From a virus, in IMG/VR virus record IMGVR_UViG_3300008113_004447, positions 1 through 60,626 of that record: 60,626 nucleotides of DNA; one strand, given 5' to 3'. A program made the position numbers and the translations under genes. The notes beneath the pieces were generated by a model. The model searched no databases and was not told the origin of the DNA. It saw only the letters and a program-made list of their open reading frames with translations. Below, one piece after another: positions 48,293 to 56,896 of this stretch; position 1 is the first letter of the stretch; the number at the start of each line of letters is the position of its first letter.

Positions 48293-48805
48293 ATGAGCGA
48301 TCAAGATTCTACAGTAGATCTTGGTGAAGACGGTGCCACTGCCACCATCGATTGGGGTGGCACTGATACCATTACTCTTAGCCCAAGTACCTACGGAATT
48401 GACCTAAGCCGCTTTAGTACTAATACTTTGAGTACTGGTACTAATACTATTTCAATGCCGTCCAGTTCTACATATTACAGCCCAGGTGCAACTGTTGGTG
48501 GCATTACCACTATCAACAACATTAGCAACAATAGCCAATGGACTACCGGGACTAGCGGTTATACATTTAATAACACTCCGAACACTGTTCATATTAGCAA
48601 CACTGGTATTGAAATGGCAGCTGGTACTGATATTACTGTTGATGGACAGAGTCTGAAAAAGTTCATGAAGAAAATGGAACAGCGACTTGCTATTCTAGTA
48701 CCTGATCCTGCTAAGTTAGAAAAATTTGAAGCACTTAAAAAAGCCTACGAACATTATAAAACAATGGAAAGTCTTTGTTTTGATGAACCGGAAGAAGAGC
48801 AGTGA
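48293..48805 (+). CDS. Phage protein with low-complexity middle and KKAYEHY end
   Basis: 170 residues from ATG 48293. Acidic N-terminus (DSTVDLGEDGATATIDW), a Ser/Thr/Asn-rich middle, then VDGQSLKKFMKKMEQRLAIL and VPDPAKLEKFEALKKAYEHYKTMESL, an end typical of T4-like marine phage proteins. It shares the KKAYEHY helix with 5937, 8295 and 50720. (C-terminal block about residues 115-160.). Confidence 0.7.
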   Translation: MSDQDSTVDLGEDGATATIDWGGTDTITLSPSTYGIDLSRFSTNTLSTGTNTISMPSSSTYYSPGATVGGITTINNISNNSQWTTGTSGYTFNNTPNTVHISNTGIEMAAGTDITVDGQSLKKFMKKMEQRLAILVPDPAKLEKFEALKKAYEHYKTMESLCFDEPEEEQ

Positions 48806-49341
48806 ACATTGAAGTACTTGATGATTTAATTCCAAAACATCTACAAGATTTTTTTGAATTAAGTATTTTGGGAAAGTCGGGCGATAAACAAATGCACCCG
48901 ATAGTTTCTTTAAAGGTCAAATACGAATTATCAGCAGAAGAACAGTATGCTCCTATGAGTTTTGTTCATGTGTTAAAATCATCAAATACGCTTTCAGAGC
49001 ACTTGCCTAACTTTGGGCTGATACCCCAGCTGGCATGTGGACACATTGGGCGTGTCATGAAAGAAATAATTGTAGCAAGGATATTTGTTTTAATGCCCTA
49101 TACCACAGATTTGGAACACTATTCGCCACATGTGGACTTGCCCTTTCCACATACTGTTGTGTTATACTATGTCAATGACGCAGATGGTGACACAGTGATC
49201 TTTGACCAAGACAACAACATTGTAAAACGTGTTTCACCCAAGCGTGGTCGCATTTTAATGTTCGATGGTACACTGTACCACGGTGGTGGAGTTCCAAAAG
49301 ATGGTCCTCGCTGCGCTATTAATTTTGATATTGTTACCTAA
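48802..49341 (+). CDS. 2OG-Fe(II) oxygenase, prolyl-4-hydroxylase type
   Basis: 179 residues from GTG in the overlap GTGA. HYSPHVDLPFPHTVVLYYVND gives HxD (PHVD), RGRILMFDGTLYHGGG the distal His and GPRCAINFDIVT the Arg. Related to 19645 (same VNDADGDTVI / INDADGDTII block). Fourteenth 2OG oxygenase of the window. (Iron site at about 110-112.). Confidence 0.83.
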   Translation: MNIEVLDDLIPKHLQDFFELSILGKSGDKQMHPIVSLKVKYELSAEEQYAPMSFVHVLKSSNTLSEHLPNFGLIPQLACGHIGRVMKEIIVARIFVLMPYTTDLEHYSPHVDLPFPHTVVLYYVNDADGDTVIFDQDNNIVKRVSPKRGRILMFDGTLYHGGGVPKDGPRCAINFDIVT

Positions 49342-49351
49342 GGAAATTTAA

Positions 49352-50029
49352 ATGGATGTTCGATTACTCAGCTACAGTCAACCCACACAGGAATTTGCAG
49401 ATCTTGGTATCGGAGATGCACAGGAACTCATTGCGTATTGCGCCCGTGTCAGCAATCCTAGCAACCAACTTAACACCGAGACATCAGAAAAACTTATCCG
49501 ATACTTGGTCAAGCACCAACACTGGAGCCCACTCGAAATGGTCTCCGCCTGTATCGAAATTACCACAACCAGAGACATTGCTCGACAAATCTTGCGACAC
49601 AGAAGTTTTAGTTTCCAAGAGTTCAGTCAGCGATATGCTGACCCTACTAAAGACCTGTCGTTTGTATTGCGAGAAGCTAGACTCCAAGATACAAAAAACA
49701 GACAGAACAGCATCTCAACAGATGATACAGAGTTACAAGCATGGTGGGAAGCTAAACAAAAATGGATCATCGAACAATCTAAAAACGCATATGCCCAAGC
49801 TATCGATAAAGGCATAGCAAAAGAACAAGCCCGTGCTGTATTACCAGAAGGGCTTACAGAAAGTCGACTATATATGAATGGCACATTGCGTAGTTGGATT
49901 CACTTTATTGAATTGCGTAGTGCTAATGGTACCCAATTGGAGCATCAAGAAGTTGCGGTTGCTTGCGCCAAAGCAATTGCTGCAATTTTTCCAATGACTG
50001 GAAGTTTAATTAATAATCAAGGAGATTAA
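49352..50029 (+). CDS. thyX: Flavin-dependent thymidylate synthase ThyX
   Basis: 225 residues. RHRSFSFQEFSQRY (about 78-91) is the ThyX motif RHRxxSxxExSxRY, which binds FAD and dUMP. ARAVLPEGLTESRLYMNGTLRSW is the C-terminal active-site part. Makes dTMP from dUMP with methylene-tetrahydrofolate; a common phage nucleotide gene. AAGGA ribosome binding site. Confidence 0.95.
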   Translation: MDVRLLSYSQPTQEFADLGIGDAQELIAYCARVSNPSNQLNTETSEKLIRYLVKHQHWSPLEMVSACIEITTTRDIARQILRHRSFSFQEFSQRYADPTKDLSFVLREARLQDTKNRQNSISTDDTELQAWWEAKQKWIIEQSKNAYAQAIDKGIAKEQARAVLPEGLTESRLYMNGTLRSWIHFIELRSANGTQLEHQEVAVACAKAIAAIFPMTGSLINNQGD

Positions 50030-50030
50030 C

Positions 50031-50723
50031 ATGTTTGGAACAGGATATACTGGAAATGAATTAGCGTATCGCTCAGCTTCGGGCATTAACGAAGCCATGG
50101 GGCGAGTGTATGGACACATGAGTCTTGCTGTAATTACCAGCATGCTTATAAGTTATTTTGTGGGAACTAGCCCTGAGCTCTTGCAATTCTTTTTCACCGG
50201 AGTCATGAAGTGGATTGTGATGTTTGCGCCACTAGTTGCTATTCTTGGAATGACATTTGCTTCTGAGAAATTAGATAAAACAGGATTACAAATCTTCTTG
50301 CATGGTTTTGCCGCCCTGATGGGATTGAGTTTTGCTGTAATCTTTGCGGTGTTTACTATGGGAAGTATCGTTACAGCCTTTATGGGTGCGGCGGTATTGT
50401 TTGCCACTATGAGCGGATACGGATATTTCACAAAGAAAGATCTAAGCTCTATGGGCCAGATGATGTTTGTGGGGTTAATTGCTATTGTAATTGCCAGCAT
50501 CATCAATATCTTTATTGGCAGTACAGTAATGCAAATGGTTATTAGTGCGTTGGCTATCATTATTTTTATGGGATTAACTGCTTACGACACACAGAACATT
50601 CGTGAAATAGTTTCTCAAGATACTGATACTGGTCGAGAAGAAGTATTTGGTGCACTTAGTTTATATATGAATTTTATTAATTTGTTTTTAAGCCTATTAC
50701 AATTATTTGGCGATCGTAAATGA
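50031..50723 (+). CDS. Bax inhibitor-1 family membrane protein
   Basis: 230 residues with about seven membrane helices beginning near residue 30. The pattern GRVYGHMSLAVITSMLISYFV at the start, GYFTKKDLSSMGQMMFVGLI in the middle, and TAYDTQNIREI then ALSLYMNFINLFLSLLQL at the end is that of the YccA/YbhL BI-1 family. In bacteria these are linked to membrane protein quality control (FtsH) and calcium leak. Starts one base after ThyX stop. (TM blocks quoted are single helices.). Confidence 0.9.
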   Translation: MFGTGYTGNELAYRSASGINEAMGRVYGHMSLAVITSMLISYFVGTSPELLQFFFTGVMKWIVMFAPLVAILGMTFASEKLDKTGLQIFLHGFAALMGLSFAVIFAVFTMGSIVTAFMGAAVLFATMSGYGYFTKKDLSSMGQMMFVGLIAIVIASIINIFIGSTVMQMVISALAIIIFMGLTAYDTQNIREIVSQDTDTGREEVFGALSLYMNFINLFLSLLQLFGDRK

Positions 50724-51103
50724 CCGAACGGCTTGATCAGTTTTGTAAGAACTACGAAATACAAATCGTAGATGATCAAAAACGTAGGGCCAGATATCAC
50801 CCCCCTACGTATTTTACAGATCCTCTGCGAGCAGACATTGTCAGCAAGGATTTTGTAGAATATGAAACAGAGAAAGTCTTCACAGTTCAAATACCAGAAA
50901 GTAGATTTCGTGCCCTAGTCGAAATGGAACAGAGATTTTTTGGCAATCACACTCACGGTTATAGTGATGCTGACATGTTTTCCATGCTTATGGAAAAAGA
51001 ACGTGAAGAAAGTTGGTATCGGCAATCAAACAACGGTATTAAAAAAGCCTACGAGCAATATAGTATTATGTTAAACTTAGCAGGATATCAGAGGAAAATA
51101 TAG
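50720..51103 (+). CDS. Phage hypothetical with KKAYEQY end
   Basis: 127 residues, ATGA overlap with the membrane protein. VFTVQIPESRFRALVEMEQRFF is a recognisable phage block; the end IKKAYEQYSIMLNLAGY is the shared helix. Function unknown. Confidence 0.7.
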   Translation: MTERLDQFCKNYEIQIVDDQKRRARYHPPTYFTDPLRADIVSKDFVEYETEKVFTVQIPESRFRALVEMEQRFFGNHTHGYSDADMFSMLMEKEREESWYRQSNNGIKKAYEQYSIMLNLAGYQRKI

Positions 51104-51312
51104 TGGAAACTAAAAAAAGAACAGTAGTAAGAATGCTTACATATCGATTAACAGCATGGTTGTTTACAATCTTTTGGACATATTTGTTTACTGGAGATAT
51201 TAGTAGTGCCACAGGATTTGCCACAGCATTGCACATTCTTTTAAGTATAGATTATTACATTCACGAAAGAATTTGGTTAAAGATTAAATGGGGCAAAATT
51301 GATGCATCTTGA
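51103..51312 (+). CDS. DUF2061-family membrane protein
   Basis: 69 residues from a GTG overlapping the previous stop by one base (GAGGA ribosome binding site). KKRTVVRMLTYRLTAWLFTIFWTYLFTGD, two membrane helices and DYYIHERIWLKIKWGKI match DUF2061, small membrane proteins of unknown role. (Motif blocks residues 4-31 and 50-66.). Confidence 0.82.
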   Translation: METKKRTVVRMLTYRLTAWLFTIFWTYLFTGDISSATGFATALHILLSIDYYIHERIWLKIKWGKIDAS

Positions 51313-51337
51313 CATGTTTCTAGAAAGATAGTATAAT
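51309..51337 (+). promoter_or_regulatory. Sigma70 promoter TTGACA-N17-TATAAT
   Basis: Perfect hexamers, spacer 17, overlapping the end of the DUF2061 gene; drives 51374 onward. Confidence 0.9.
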
Positions 51338-51373
51338 TAAAGTGTTCGACAGGATAATCTTTAAGGAATAAAA

Positions 51374-52210
51374 ATGCGTAGTCATTATTGGACAATTGGA
51401 AAATTTGCAGACTGGGTTCGAGGAACTCCAGGTCCCGGAGCATTGACCTCTGAAGGATGGGATGCATGGCATACCAAAGCACAAACAGAGCATCCTATTC
51501 GCTATTGGATAGCCGAAGAAGGGATCGACTATGTTCAAAAATTTGTTTACTATATACCGGACCGACTAAATGACATACGCTATTATATTAATAATCGCTG
51601 GGTCTCTCACAGCCATGCTCTTACGGCCCATCCTCGAGACATACAACCGGGTAACTGGAGTGATGTTGGCAGTCGCTTTCTTCCTTGTATGTTCAACGAG
51701 CTTGTGGACTTTGTTGAAATAGAACAAGCATGGCATCACTGCATGTGGAGTGATGAAGCCAAAACTGAATTTGAAGTGCCTTGGTATCGCAAAGGTTGGC
51801 TACGTTGGCGTACATGGCGCTGTCCAGAAGCAGGCATGGAATATCTCAAGTGGGCAAGTGGACTGGTGATAGACGAAAATATGGGATCTAATCCTGACAG
51901 CAAGGGCTACGGCCAACCAACTTATCAAGCTAATAGTGCTAAAGAAATCATCGAGCTGTACACTTGGTGGACTGTGACTTATCGTGCTCGTCCAGACCCT
52001 TATGAAGCAAGTGGATGGACTGCGGCATGTGAAGCAAGTCGTGAAGCCAATGGTGGCAAACTAAGTTTTAGCACACCTAAAGATCCTGCCCGTAAAAAGG
52101 CACAAGACAAGGCACACAAACTTCTTCAAAAGATCGAAGCAGATTATGAAAAAGAGGATGAAGCCATGATGATCCGACTTATTAAAATTCGAAATAGTTT
52201 GTGGACTTGA
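51374..52210 (+). CDS. Conserved large-phage hypothetical, 278 residues
   Basis: AAGGA ribosome binding site. IRYYINNRWVSHSHALTAHPRDIQPGNW and FNELVDFVEIEQAWHHCMW, rich in W, H and R, are conserved-looking and recall proteins of marine T4-like phages. C-terminal coiled coil (KAQDKAHKLLQKIEADYEKEDEAM). Function unknown. (Blocks at about 68-95 and 110-128.). Confidence 0.72.
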   Translation: MRSHYWTIGKFADWVRGTPGPGALTSEGWDAWHTKAQTEHPIRYWIAEEGIDYVQKFVYYIPDRLNDIRYYINNRWVSHSHALTAHPRDIQPGNWSDVGSRFLPCMFNELVDFVEIEQAWHHCMWSDEAKTEFEVPWYRKGWLRWRTWRCPEAGMEYLKWASGLVIDENMGSNPDSKGYGQPTYQANSAKEIIELYTWWTVTYRARPDPYEASGWTAACEASREANGGKLSFSTPKDPARKKAQDKAHKLLQKIEADYEKEDEAMMIRLIKIRNSLWT

Positions 52211-52211
52211 T

Positions 52212-52397
52212 ATGAAAACATCATCTTTTAGAAATTGGATTCAGGAATTATGGATGCAACATAAAGACGAGTACACGGATTTGAAACTTCCAATTCCCGA
52301 AGAAACCTTATCTGAGTACTTTCAGAAATACAAATTTTGGCTCAAGAGAGAATACCGGCACCAATTAACATTAGAAAAGGAAAAACATGGACACTAA
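52212..52397 (+). CDS. Hypothetical 61-residue protein
   Basis: Starts one base after the previous stop. Aromatic, basic helical protein (FRNWIQELWMQHKDEY). Overlaps the next gene by 11 nt. Unknown. Confidence 0.65.
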   Translation: MKTSSFRNWIQELWMQHKDEYTDLKLPIPEETLSEYFQKYKFWLKREYRHQLTLEKEKHGH

Positions 52398-52626
52398 TTC
52401 AGATAACGGACTTGACGACCTGTATCAAGAATACTGGGCTATTCATGCTAAAATGATTGACAAGGATAACAATCCATTAGAGATTGCCGCTATCTTGATG
52501 GCACAATCATTGAGTATGTACAAAACTATTCTTGATACTGATGAGTATAATAAGATTGTAGACAACATTGCAGATCTTCGAGACAAAGTGCAGATTCTAT
52601 CGCAGGACCAACAGTATATTCAATGA
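52387..52626 (+). CDS. Conserved phage hypothetical, 79 residues
   Basis: LDDLYQEYWAIHAKMIDKDNNPLEIAAILMAQSLSMYKTIL is a pattern I associate with marine phage proteins; all helix. Unknown function. (Block is residues 9-49.). Confidence 0.7.
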   Translation: MDTNSDNGLDDLYQEYWAIHAKMIDKDNNPLEIAAILMAQSLSMYKTILDTDEYNKIVDNIADLRDKVQILSQDQQYIQ

Positions 52627-52781
52627 AACAATTTATTTCGACTATCCTCTTTCATATAGGCGATTGGGTCAGTTACCCTATGTGTAAATTTGATTGGGCA
52701 TGGTTGTATCCGATTTATAACAAGCTCATGACTTGGAGTTCTAATTTAGACACTGCTGGAAAGATTTGGAAAGATGGATAA
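52623..52781 (+). CDS. 52-residue aromatic-rich small protein
   Basis: ATGA overlap with 52387 and 8-nt overlap with 52774 support it. MKQFISTILFHIGDWVSYPM then FDWAWLYPIYNKLMTWSSNL: hydrophobic and Trp-rich, possibly membrane-associated. Unknown. Confidence 0.6.
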   Translation: MKQFISTILFHIGDWVSYPMCKFDWAWLYPIYNKLMTWSSNLDTAGKIWKDG

Positions 52782-53313
52782 GGTTTCAAAGAGTCCCGAA
52801 CGACATACCTTTCAAATGGAAGGATATATCAAGCGCCAGGAAGAGAAAGGATTAGAACCTCTTGAAGAATATATTGAGATGTTCAAAACCTGGCGCCAAC
52901 AGGATGAAGAAAATCTCGTGGATCCAGCGTGGCAAAAAGACAACATGCAGTACGATCTCCGTAGCACCGAATGGATTCTAGAAAAGGTCCGGACAAATGA
53001 AAATTATGCTCAAAATCTCTACGCCGCTATCTGTAATAACGACTTTCAAAAATTAGACGTCATCCCCATTCTCAAGAATCAAACCTGGAGCGCCTCGTGG
53101 CGTTCCGCCGGAGGCATTATTGCCGACATGAGAGAACAAGGTGACTATATCGATTGGTATTGTAGCGGCATCGGCAATGACGAGTCAGGGTACGGATTGG
53201 ATCACCGGCAGGCAACCGGGTATGTACCCGAAGGTGTAGTCACAGAAGAAATCAAAAACGACTTAAAAACCCTTGGTTGGGTAGTGTTACAACAAGATTT
53301 GGATAACTATTAA
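52774..53313 (+). CDS. Conserved phage hypothetical, 179 residues
   Basis: YDLRSTEWILEKVRTNENYAQNLYAAICNND, then WSASWRSAGGIIADMREQGDYIDWYCSGI and EGVVTEEIKNDLKTLGW, are highly patterned blocks that recur in large marine phage genomes as I recall. No enzymatic motif. (Blocks about 47-78, 97-127, 152-170.). Confidence 0.72.
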   Translation: MDKVSKSPERHTFQMEGYIKRQEEKGLEPLEEYIEMFKTWRQQDEENLVDPAWQKDNMQYDLRSTEWILEKVRTNENYAQNLYAAICNNDFQKLDVIPILKNQTWSASWRSAGGIIADMREQGDYIDWYCSGIGNDESGYGLDHRQATGYVPEGVVTEEIKNDLKTLGWVVLQQDLDNY

Positions 53314-53335
53314 TTTTAGGAGATGGTAATTTAAA

Positions 53336-53527
53336 ATGAACTTCGAACTTTATGAAGTTTGGGCAGTTGAAGATGACGGTCACGAAGAGTTGCTCGAAAC
53401 AACAGCTAGCAGAAAACAAGCATTTGAATTTGCAAAAAGCAGTCTGGATGAAGATTGTAAAGAAGTAATTATATATCGTGAAAACGATCAGGGTGAATTG
53501 CAGGAAGTAGAACGGTTGACATCGTGA
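53336..53527 (+). CDS. Hypothetical 63-residue acidic protein
   Basis: TAGGAGA lies 14 nt upstream. NFELYEVWAVEDDGHEELLE then a helix and a strand, a small alpha/beta protein. The next promoter's -35 lies in its last codons. Confidence 0.65.
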   Translation: MNFELYEVWAVEDDGHEELLETTASRKQAFEFAKSSLDEDCKEVIIYRENDQGELQEVERLTS

Positions 53528-53544
53528 GCAAATGGTGTTATAAT
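53516..53544 (+). promoter_or_regulatory. Sigma70 promoter TTGACA-N17-TATAAT
   Basis: Perfect hexamers, spacer 17, before the 392-residue gene at 53577. Confidence 0.9.
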
Positions 53545-53576
53545 ATACATATTGTTAAACGATACTAGGAGCAAAC

Positions 53577-54755
53577 ATGGCAACTAAGGCAAAACATCTA
53601 GCAGAAGCTCGGGCATCTAAAGGAAAAGATTATTCTCCAAAGTGGGATAATGTCAATGAGTTAACTACTGATCAATATTCCAAACACTTTCGTGTTAGTA
53701 TGCAATGGTATCGATTAGAGTCGAGTGGTAGAGAACTTAAACCCAAAGTAATCAATTGGATGAGTACTGCTGGGTATTCTAAAGAAGATATTGCTAGTTT
53801 TAAAAAGTCCAAAGATAATCGCTGTTCTCTTACTATGGGATCTATTGCAGCCTGCTTGCTTAGAGGCATGCCAGATGTAAGAGAAGATTTCAATCAAGGC
53901 CGATCAACTGTTGCCTGGTTACGGGATGCTATTAAAGATGCCCTCGAACAAGGAAAATACGATATTGATGAAGATGCAGTGGCAGAAGCGGCTGAGGCAG
54001 TTAAGACAACCGTGTATGTACCCAGTATTCAGGAACGGTTGCGTGAATCGGCAATTGGTATGACTACTGAAATTGAAGATGCTATTGAAAATTTCCAAGC
54101 AGATCCAGAAGCATTTGATCCAAAAGCATTTAAAATTTTAAATCTTCTCAAAGCTAAACAAGCTAAAGCCGCACACACTCGTATCATTAAGAACTTTTAT
54201 ATTCGAAATTTAGAAGAACTTACCGAAGCTGCTAATACAAAAGAAGAACAACTTAAAGAAGCATACAGCCATCTAAGTAAGATTCAACTAAAGAAAATTA
54301 CAGCGTTCTATCAGGAAGTTGTTAGTGCCTGCGATATGCTTGGACAAGAAGCCAAAGTTAATCGCAAGCCACGTGCCAAGAAACCCACAGATAAATCTAA
54401 AGTGGTTGCTAAACTCAAATATCAAAAGACTAACGAGCCACTAAAACTTGTAAGTATTAATCCAGAAGATATTATAGGTGCCCAAGAATTATGGATTTAT
54501 AATAGTAAATCACGTAAATTAGGCCGCTATGTTGCAGACGAATACAAAGAACTCAGCGTTAAAGGTACTACAATTACTGGCTTCAATGAAAGTAAATCTG
54601 TACAAAAGACTGTACGTAAGCCCGAGGAAAAACTCAAAGAGTTTAAGGCAGCTAACAAAGTTGCGTTACGTAAGTTCTTGGACGAGATTAACGCTACAGA
54701 TGCCCGCATGAACGGACGCATTAACGAAGAAACCATTTTACTTAAAATTGCCTGA
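53577..54755 (+). CDS. Conserved phage protein, 392 residues, helical
   Basis: AGGAG ribosome binding site. SKHFRVSMQWYRLESSGRELKPKV at the start, a long Ala/Lys/Glu helical middle, then a basic linker (KVNRKPRAKKPTDKSK) and a beta domain (GAQELWIYNSKSRKLGRYVA). The basic linker and linked domains suggest nucleic-acid contact or a core/replication-associated role. Related proteins exist in marine T4-like phages. Function unknown. (Blocks about 36-60, 256-272, 300-322.). Confidence 0.7.
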   Translation: MATKAKHLAEARASKGKDYSPKWDNVNELTTDQYSKHFRVSMQWYRLESSGRELKPKVINWMSTAGYSKEDIASFKKSKDNRCSLTMGSIAACLLRGMPDVREDFNQGRSTVAWLRDAIKDALEQGKYDIDEDAVAEAAEAVKTTVYVPSIQERLRESAIGMTTEIEDAIENFQADPEAFDPKAFKILNLLKAKQAKAAHTRIIKNFYIRNLEELTEAANTKEEQLKEAYSHLSKIQLKKITAFYQEVVSACDMLGQEAKVNRKPRAKKPTDKSKVVAKLKYQKTNEPLKLVSINPEDIIGAQELWIYNSKSRKLGRYVADEYKELSVKGTTITGFNESKSVQKTVRKPEEKLKEFKAANKVALRKFLDEINATDARMNGRINEETILLKIA

Positions 54756-54776
54756 CACTCTTTCTGTGTAGTTTGA

Positions 54777-54782
54777 TAAATA
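54777..54782 (+). promoter_or_regulatory. TAAATA motif 5 nt before the start
   Basis: GATAAATATCGTT then ATG at 54788; no Shine-Dalgarno. Stands before a fibre-type gene. Confidence 0.55.
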
Positions 54783-54787
54783 TCGTT

Positions 54788-55666
54788 ATGAACGATCAAA
54801 CTACACCTAATCCAATCGATATTATTAGCCAGGCTTTACAGGATCTAGCTGCCACACGGTCTGCTCAAGATCTTATTATTCAGGATTTAAGATTCCTAGA
54901 ATTTAAAGCTAAAAAAACCGAATCCAACAACGGGAAAGGGCTTCTTTTTAGCGGCGAGGGATACAGCCGCCAATTTGTGTTTAACACAGATCATTTCTTT
55001 TCATCCGAGCATATTAATCTTGATAGTAATAGACACTATGCTATCGACGGAGTCAAAGTTCTTGATAGCCAGTCGTTAGGATCAGGAGTTACAAAAAGTA
55101 GTTTAAAAGAAGTCGGAAGATTGAAAGGACTTATTGTAGACGGGTCCGTGGTTATAAATCAATATATGTTTTATAACGCCACAACCGATCGCTTAGGATT
55201 AGGAACAGAATCTCCTAATGCTGGGTTGAGCGTGGCGGAAAACGGTATTGAAGTGATGATTGGTTCTAATTTTGATACCAATCACGGTATCATTGGTACG
55301 TTTGGCAGTAACAATTTCGATATTGTAACTGACGACACTCCAAGAATTTCTATCAAGGCTAACGGAAACATCGATCTTGGCAATCCTACTAAAAATCCAA
55401 TTCATGTTGTAGTTCACGGAAAATTAGCTGTAGGAGTTAAGATTCCAGATCCTGCTGTTGACTTGCATGTCAACGGTGCGGTAAGACTAAACAATCATAT
55501 TCAAATGTATGCCTCGTCTACACCTAAAGAAGGAAACTATACAGTTGGTGATCTTGTGTGGAATTCTTATCCTAGATTAGGTGGATGCGTGGGTTGGGTA
55601 TGTTTGAAAGCCGGTAATCCAGGAATGTGGAACCCGTTTGGCGAGATCAAAGAATCAGGTAACTAA
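54788..55666 (+). CDS. Tail-fibre or tail-tip structural protein
   Basis: 292 residues from ATG 54788. N-terminal helix (PIDIISQALQDLAATRSAQD) followed by beta-rich repeats typical of phage fibres (FYNATTDRLGLGTESPNAGLSV; VHVNGAVRLNNHIQM-like shaft; GDLVWNSYPRLGGCVGWVCL). The GLGTESPNAGLSV stretch resembles the shaft repeat (LGIGTxxPxxxLxV) of many fibres and intramolecular-chaperone proteins. Overlaps the glycosyltransferase gene by one base. Confidence 0.8.
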   Translation: MNDQTTPNPIDIISQALQDLAATRSAQDLIIQDLRFLEFKAKKTESNNGKGLLFSGEGYSRQFVFNTDHFFSSEHINLDSNRHYAIDGVKVLDSQSLGSGVTKSSLKEVGRLKGLIVDGSVVINQYMFYNATTDRLGLGTESPNAGLSVAENGIEVMIGSNFDTNHGIIGTFGSNNFDIVTDDTPRISIKANGNIDLGNPTKNPIHVVVHGKLAVGVKIPDPAVDLHVNGAVRLNNHIQMYASSTPKEGNYTVGDLVWNSYPRLGGCVGWVCLKAGNPGMWNPFGEIKESGN

Positions 55667-56265
55667 TGCCTATTGTTGTTGTTGGGAATGGCGAAAGTAG
55701 GCAAGTACTTGATCTACACTCTATTTCTCAACGACACACTATTGTAGGATGTAACGCATTACATCGAGACTTAGTTGTTCCGCATCTTGTATGTTGCGAT
55801 CAACGAATGGTCGACGAAGCTTTGGCTTCTCAAAATAATCAAAATACCATAATCTATACTAGACCCGAATGGGCAAAGTTTTATTCAAAGTATGTTCGTC
55901 AGGTTCCGTCTCTGCCGTATACAGGAACCCTACGACAAGATCAACTGTGGCATTGGGGTAGTGGTCCGTTGGCGTTGTTAGTGGCTTGTGGATTAGAATC
56001 CGAAACCATATACTTGGTAGGTTTTGATCTTCAAGGCAATGATAATAAATTAAACAACGTTTACAAAGATTCTAAAAATTATCTTAAATCAACCGCAACC
56101 GCAGTAGATCCAATATACTGGATTTATCAAATTGCCAAAATCTTTACATTATACCCGTCTAAATTGTTTGTGGTATTAAATAACAAAGAGTGGTCCGCAC
56201 CCAAATCATGGTCTCAAAAAAATGTTGTGTTTAAAAATATATGTGATTCAGAGGTTGACATATAA
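55666..56265 (+). CDS. Sialyltransferase-like (GT42/DUF115-type) protein
   Basis: 199 residues. MPIVVVGNGESRQVLDLHSI matches the VGNGxS start of CstII-type sialyltransferases and phage DUF115-like proteins; LWHWGSGPLALLVAC and YLVGFDLQGND continue the fold. CMP-sugar transfer is inferred from the fold only. One-base overlap with the fibre gene suggests it modifies that fibre or a related glycan. Confidence 0.65.
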   Translation: MPIVVVGNGESRQVLDLHSISQRHTIVGCNALHRDLVVPHLVCCDQRMVDEALASQNNQNTIIYTRPEWAKFYSKYVRQVPSLPYTGTLRQDQLWHWGSGPLALLVACGLESETIYLVGFDLQGNDNKLNNVYKDSKNYLKSTATAVDPIYWIYQIAKIFTLYPSKLFVVLNNKEWSAPKSWSQKNVVFKNICDSEVDI

Positions 56266-56282
56266 ATATCAGACTGTATAAT
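56255..56282 (+). promoter_or_regulatory. Overlapping early and late promoter motifs
   Basis: TTGACA (56255-56260), 16-nt spacer, TATAAT (56277-56282). Inside the spacer is TATAAATA (56261-56268), an exact T4-type late octamer. Drives QueD (56379), perhaps at both stages. Confidence 0.75.
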
Positions 56283-56378
56283 ATACAGTATACACACACA
56301 AAGAGGACTCTATGGCATCATCCCTCTCTAAACACTCTGCAGTCATCAAACTTGCTACCTATATAAAGGAGACTAGAG

Positions 56379-56894
56379 ATGGCAAAATTTTACTCAACAA
56401 AAACTTACGGCAACGACCGCGGCTTATCATGCTGTTTTAGACAATGGCGTGCCACACACAGCCACTGTTCAACACTGCATGGTTACTCAATTGGTATCAA
56501 ACTGATATTCGAGTGCGACACACTGGATGACAAAAACTGGTGCATGGACTTTGGAGGTCTAAAAGAATTCAAAGCATGGGCAGATCACATGTTCGATCAC
56601 ACACTAGTAGTTGCTGAAGACGATCCAATGCTGGATTTTTTCAAACACATGAACGAGATTGTAGACATTGAAAGCAAAGATCATCTAAGCAAACTTCCAT
56701 ACGAGCGTGGCGCCTTGTGCGATTTACGCATTGTACCTGGAGTAGGCTGTGAAATGTTTGCCAAGATGGCCTATGACCAGATGGCTGAACTTCTAGCATC
56801 AGGCGATATGCGTTATCCAATTAATCCAACTGTAAGAATCAAATCAGTTGAAGTATTTGAACACGGAGCCAATTCTGCTACTTACGAAGGGTAA
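56379..56894 (+). CDS. queD: QueD-like 6-carboxytetrahydropterin synthase
   Basis: 171 residues, AAAGGAG ribosome binding site. CFRQWRATHSHCSTLHGYS contains a Cys/His cluster, FGGLKEFKAWADHMFDHTLVV and KSVEVFEHGANSATYE are the conserved core of the QueD/PTPS family. In classic QueD the zinc ligands include HGH; here it reads HGY (H34-G-Y36), a change I recall from phage members. First step toward preQ0; partners GCH1 and QueE are not identified. (Cys/His block residues 19-37.). Confidence 0.85.
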   Translation: MAKFYSTKTYGNDRGLSCCFRQWRATHSHCSTLHGYSIGIKLIFECDTLDDKNWCMDFGGLKEFKAWADHMFDHTLVVAEDDPMLDFFKHMNEIVDIESKDHLSKLPYERGALCDLRIVPGVGCEMFAKMAYDQMAELLASGDMRYPINPTVRIKSVEVFEHGANSATYEG

Positions 56895-56896
56895 GT

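Noticed and set aside
56312-56440. 42-residue ORF before queD
   Set aside because: It has an AGAGGA ribosome binding site but overlaps the first 62 nt of queD in another frame and has no recognisable sequence.
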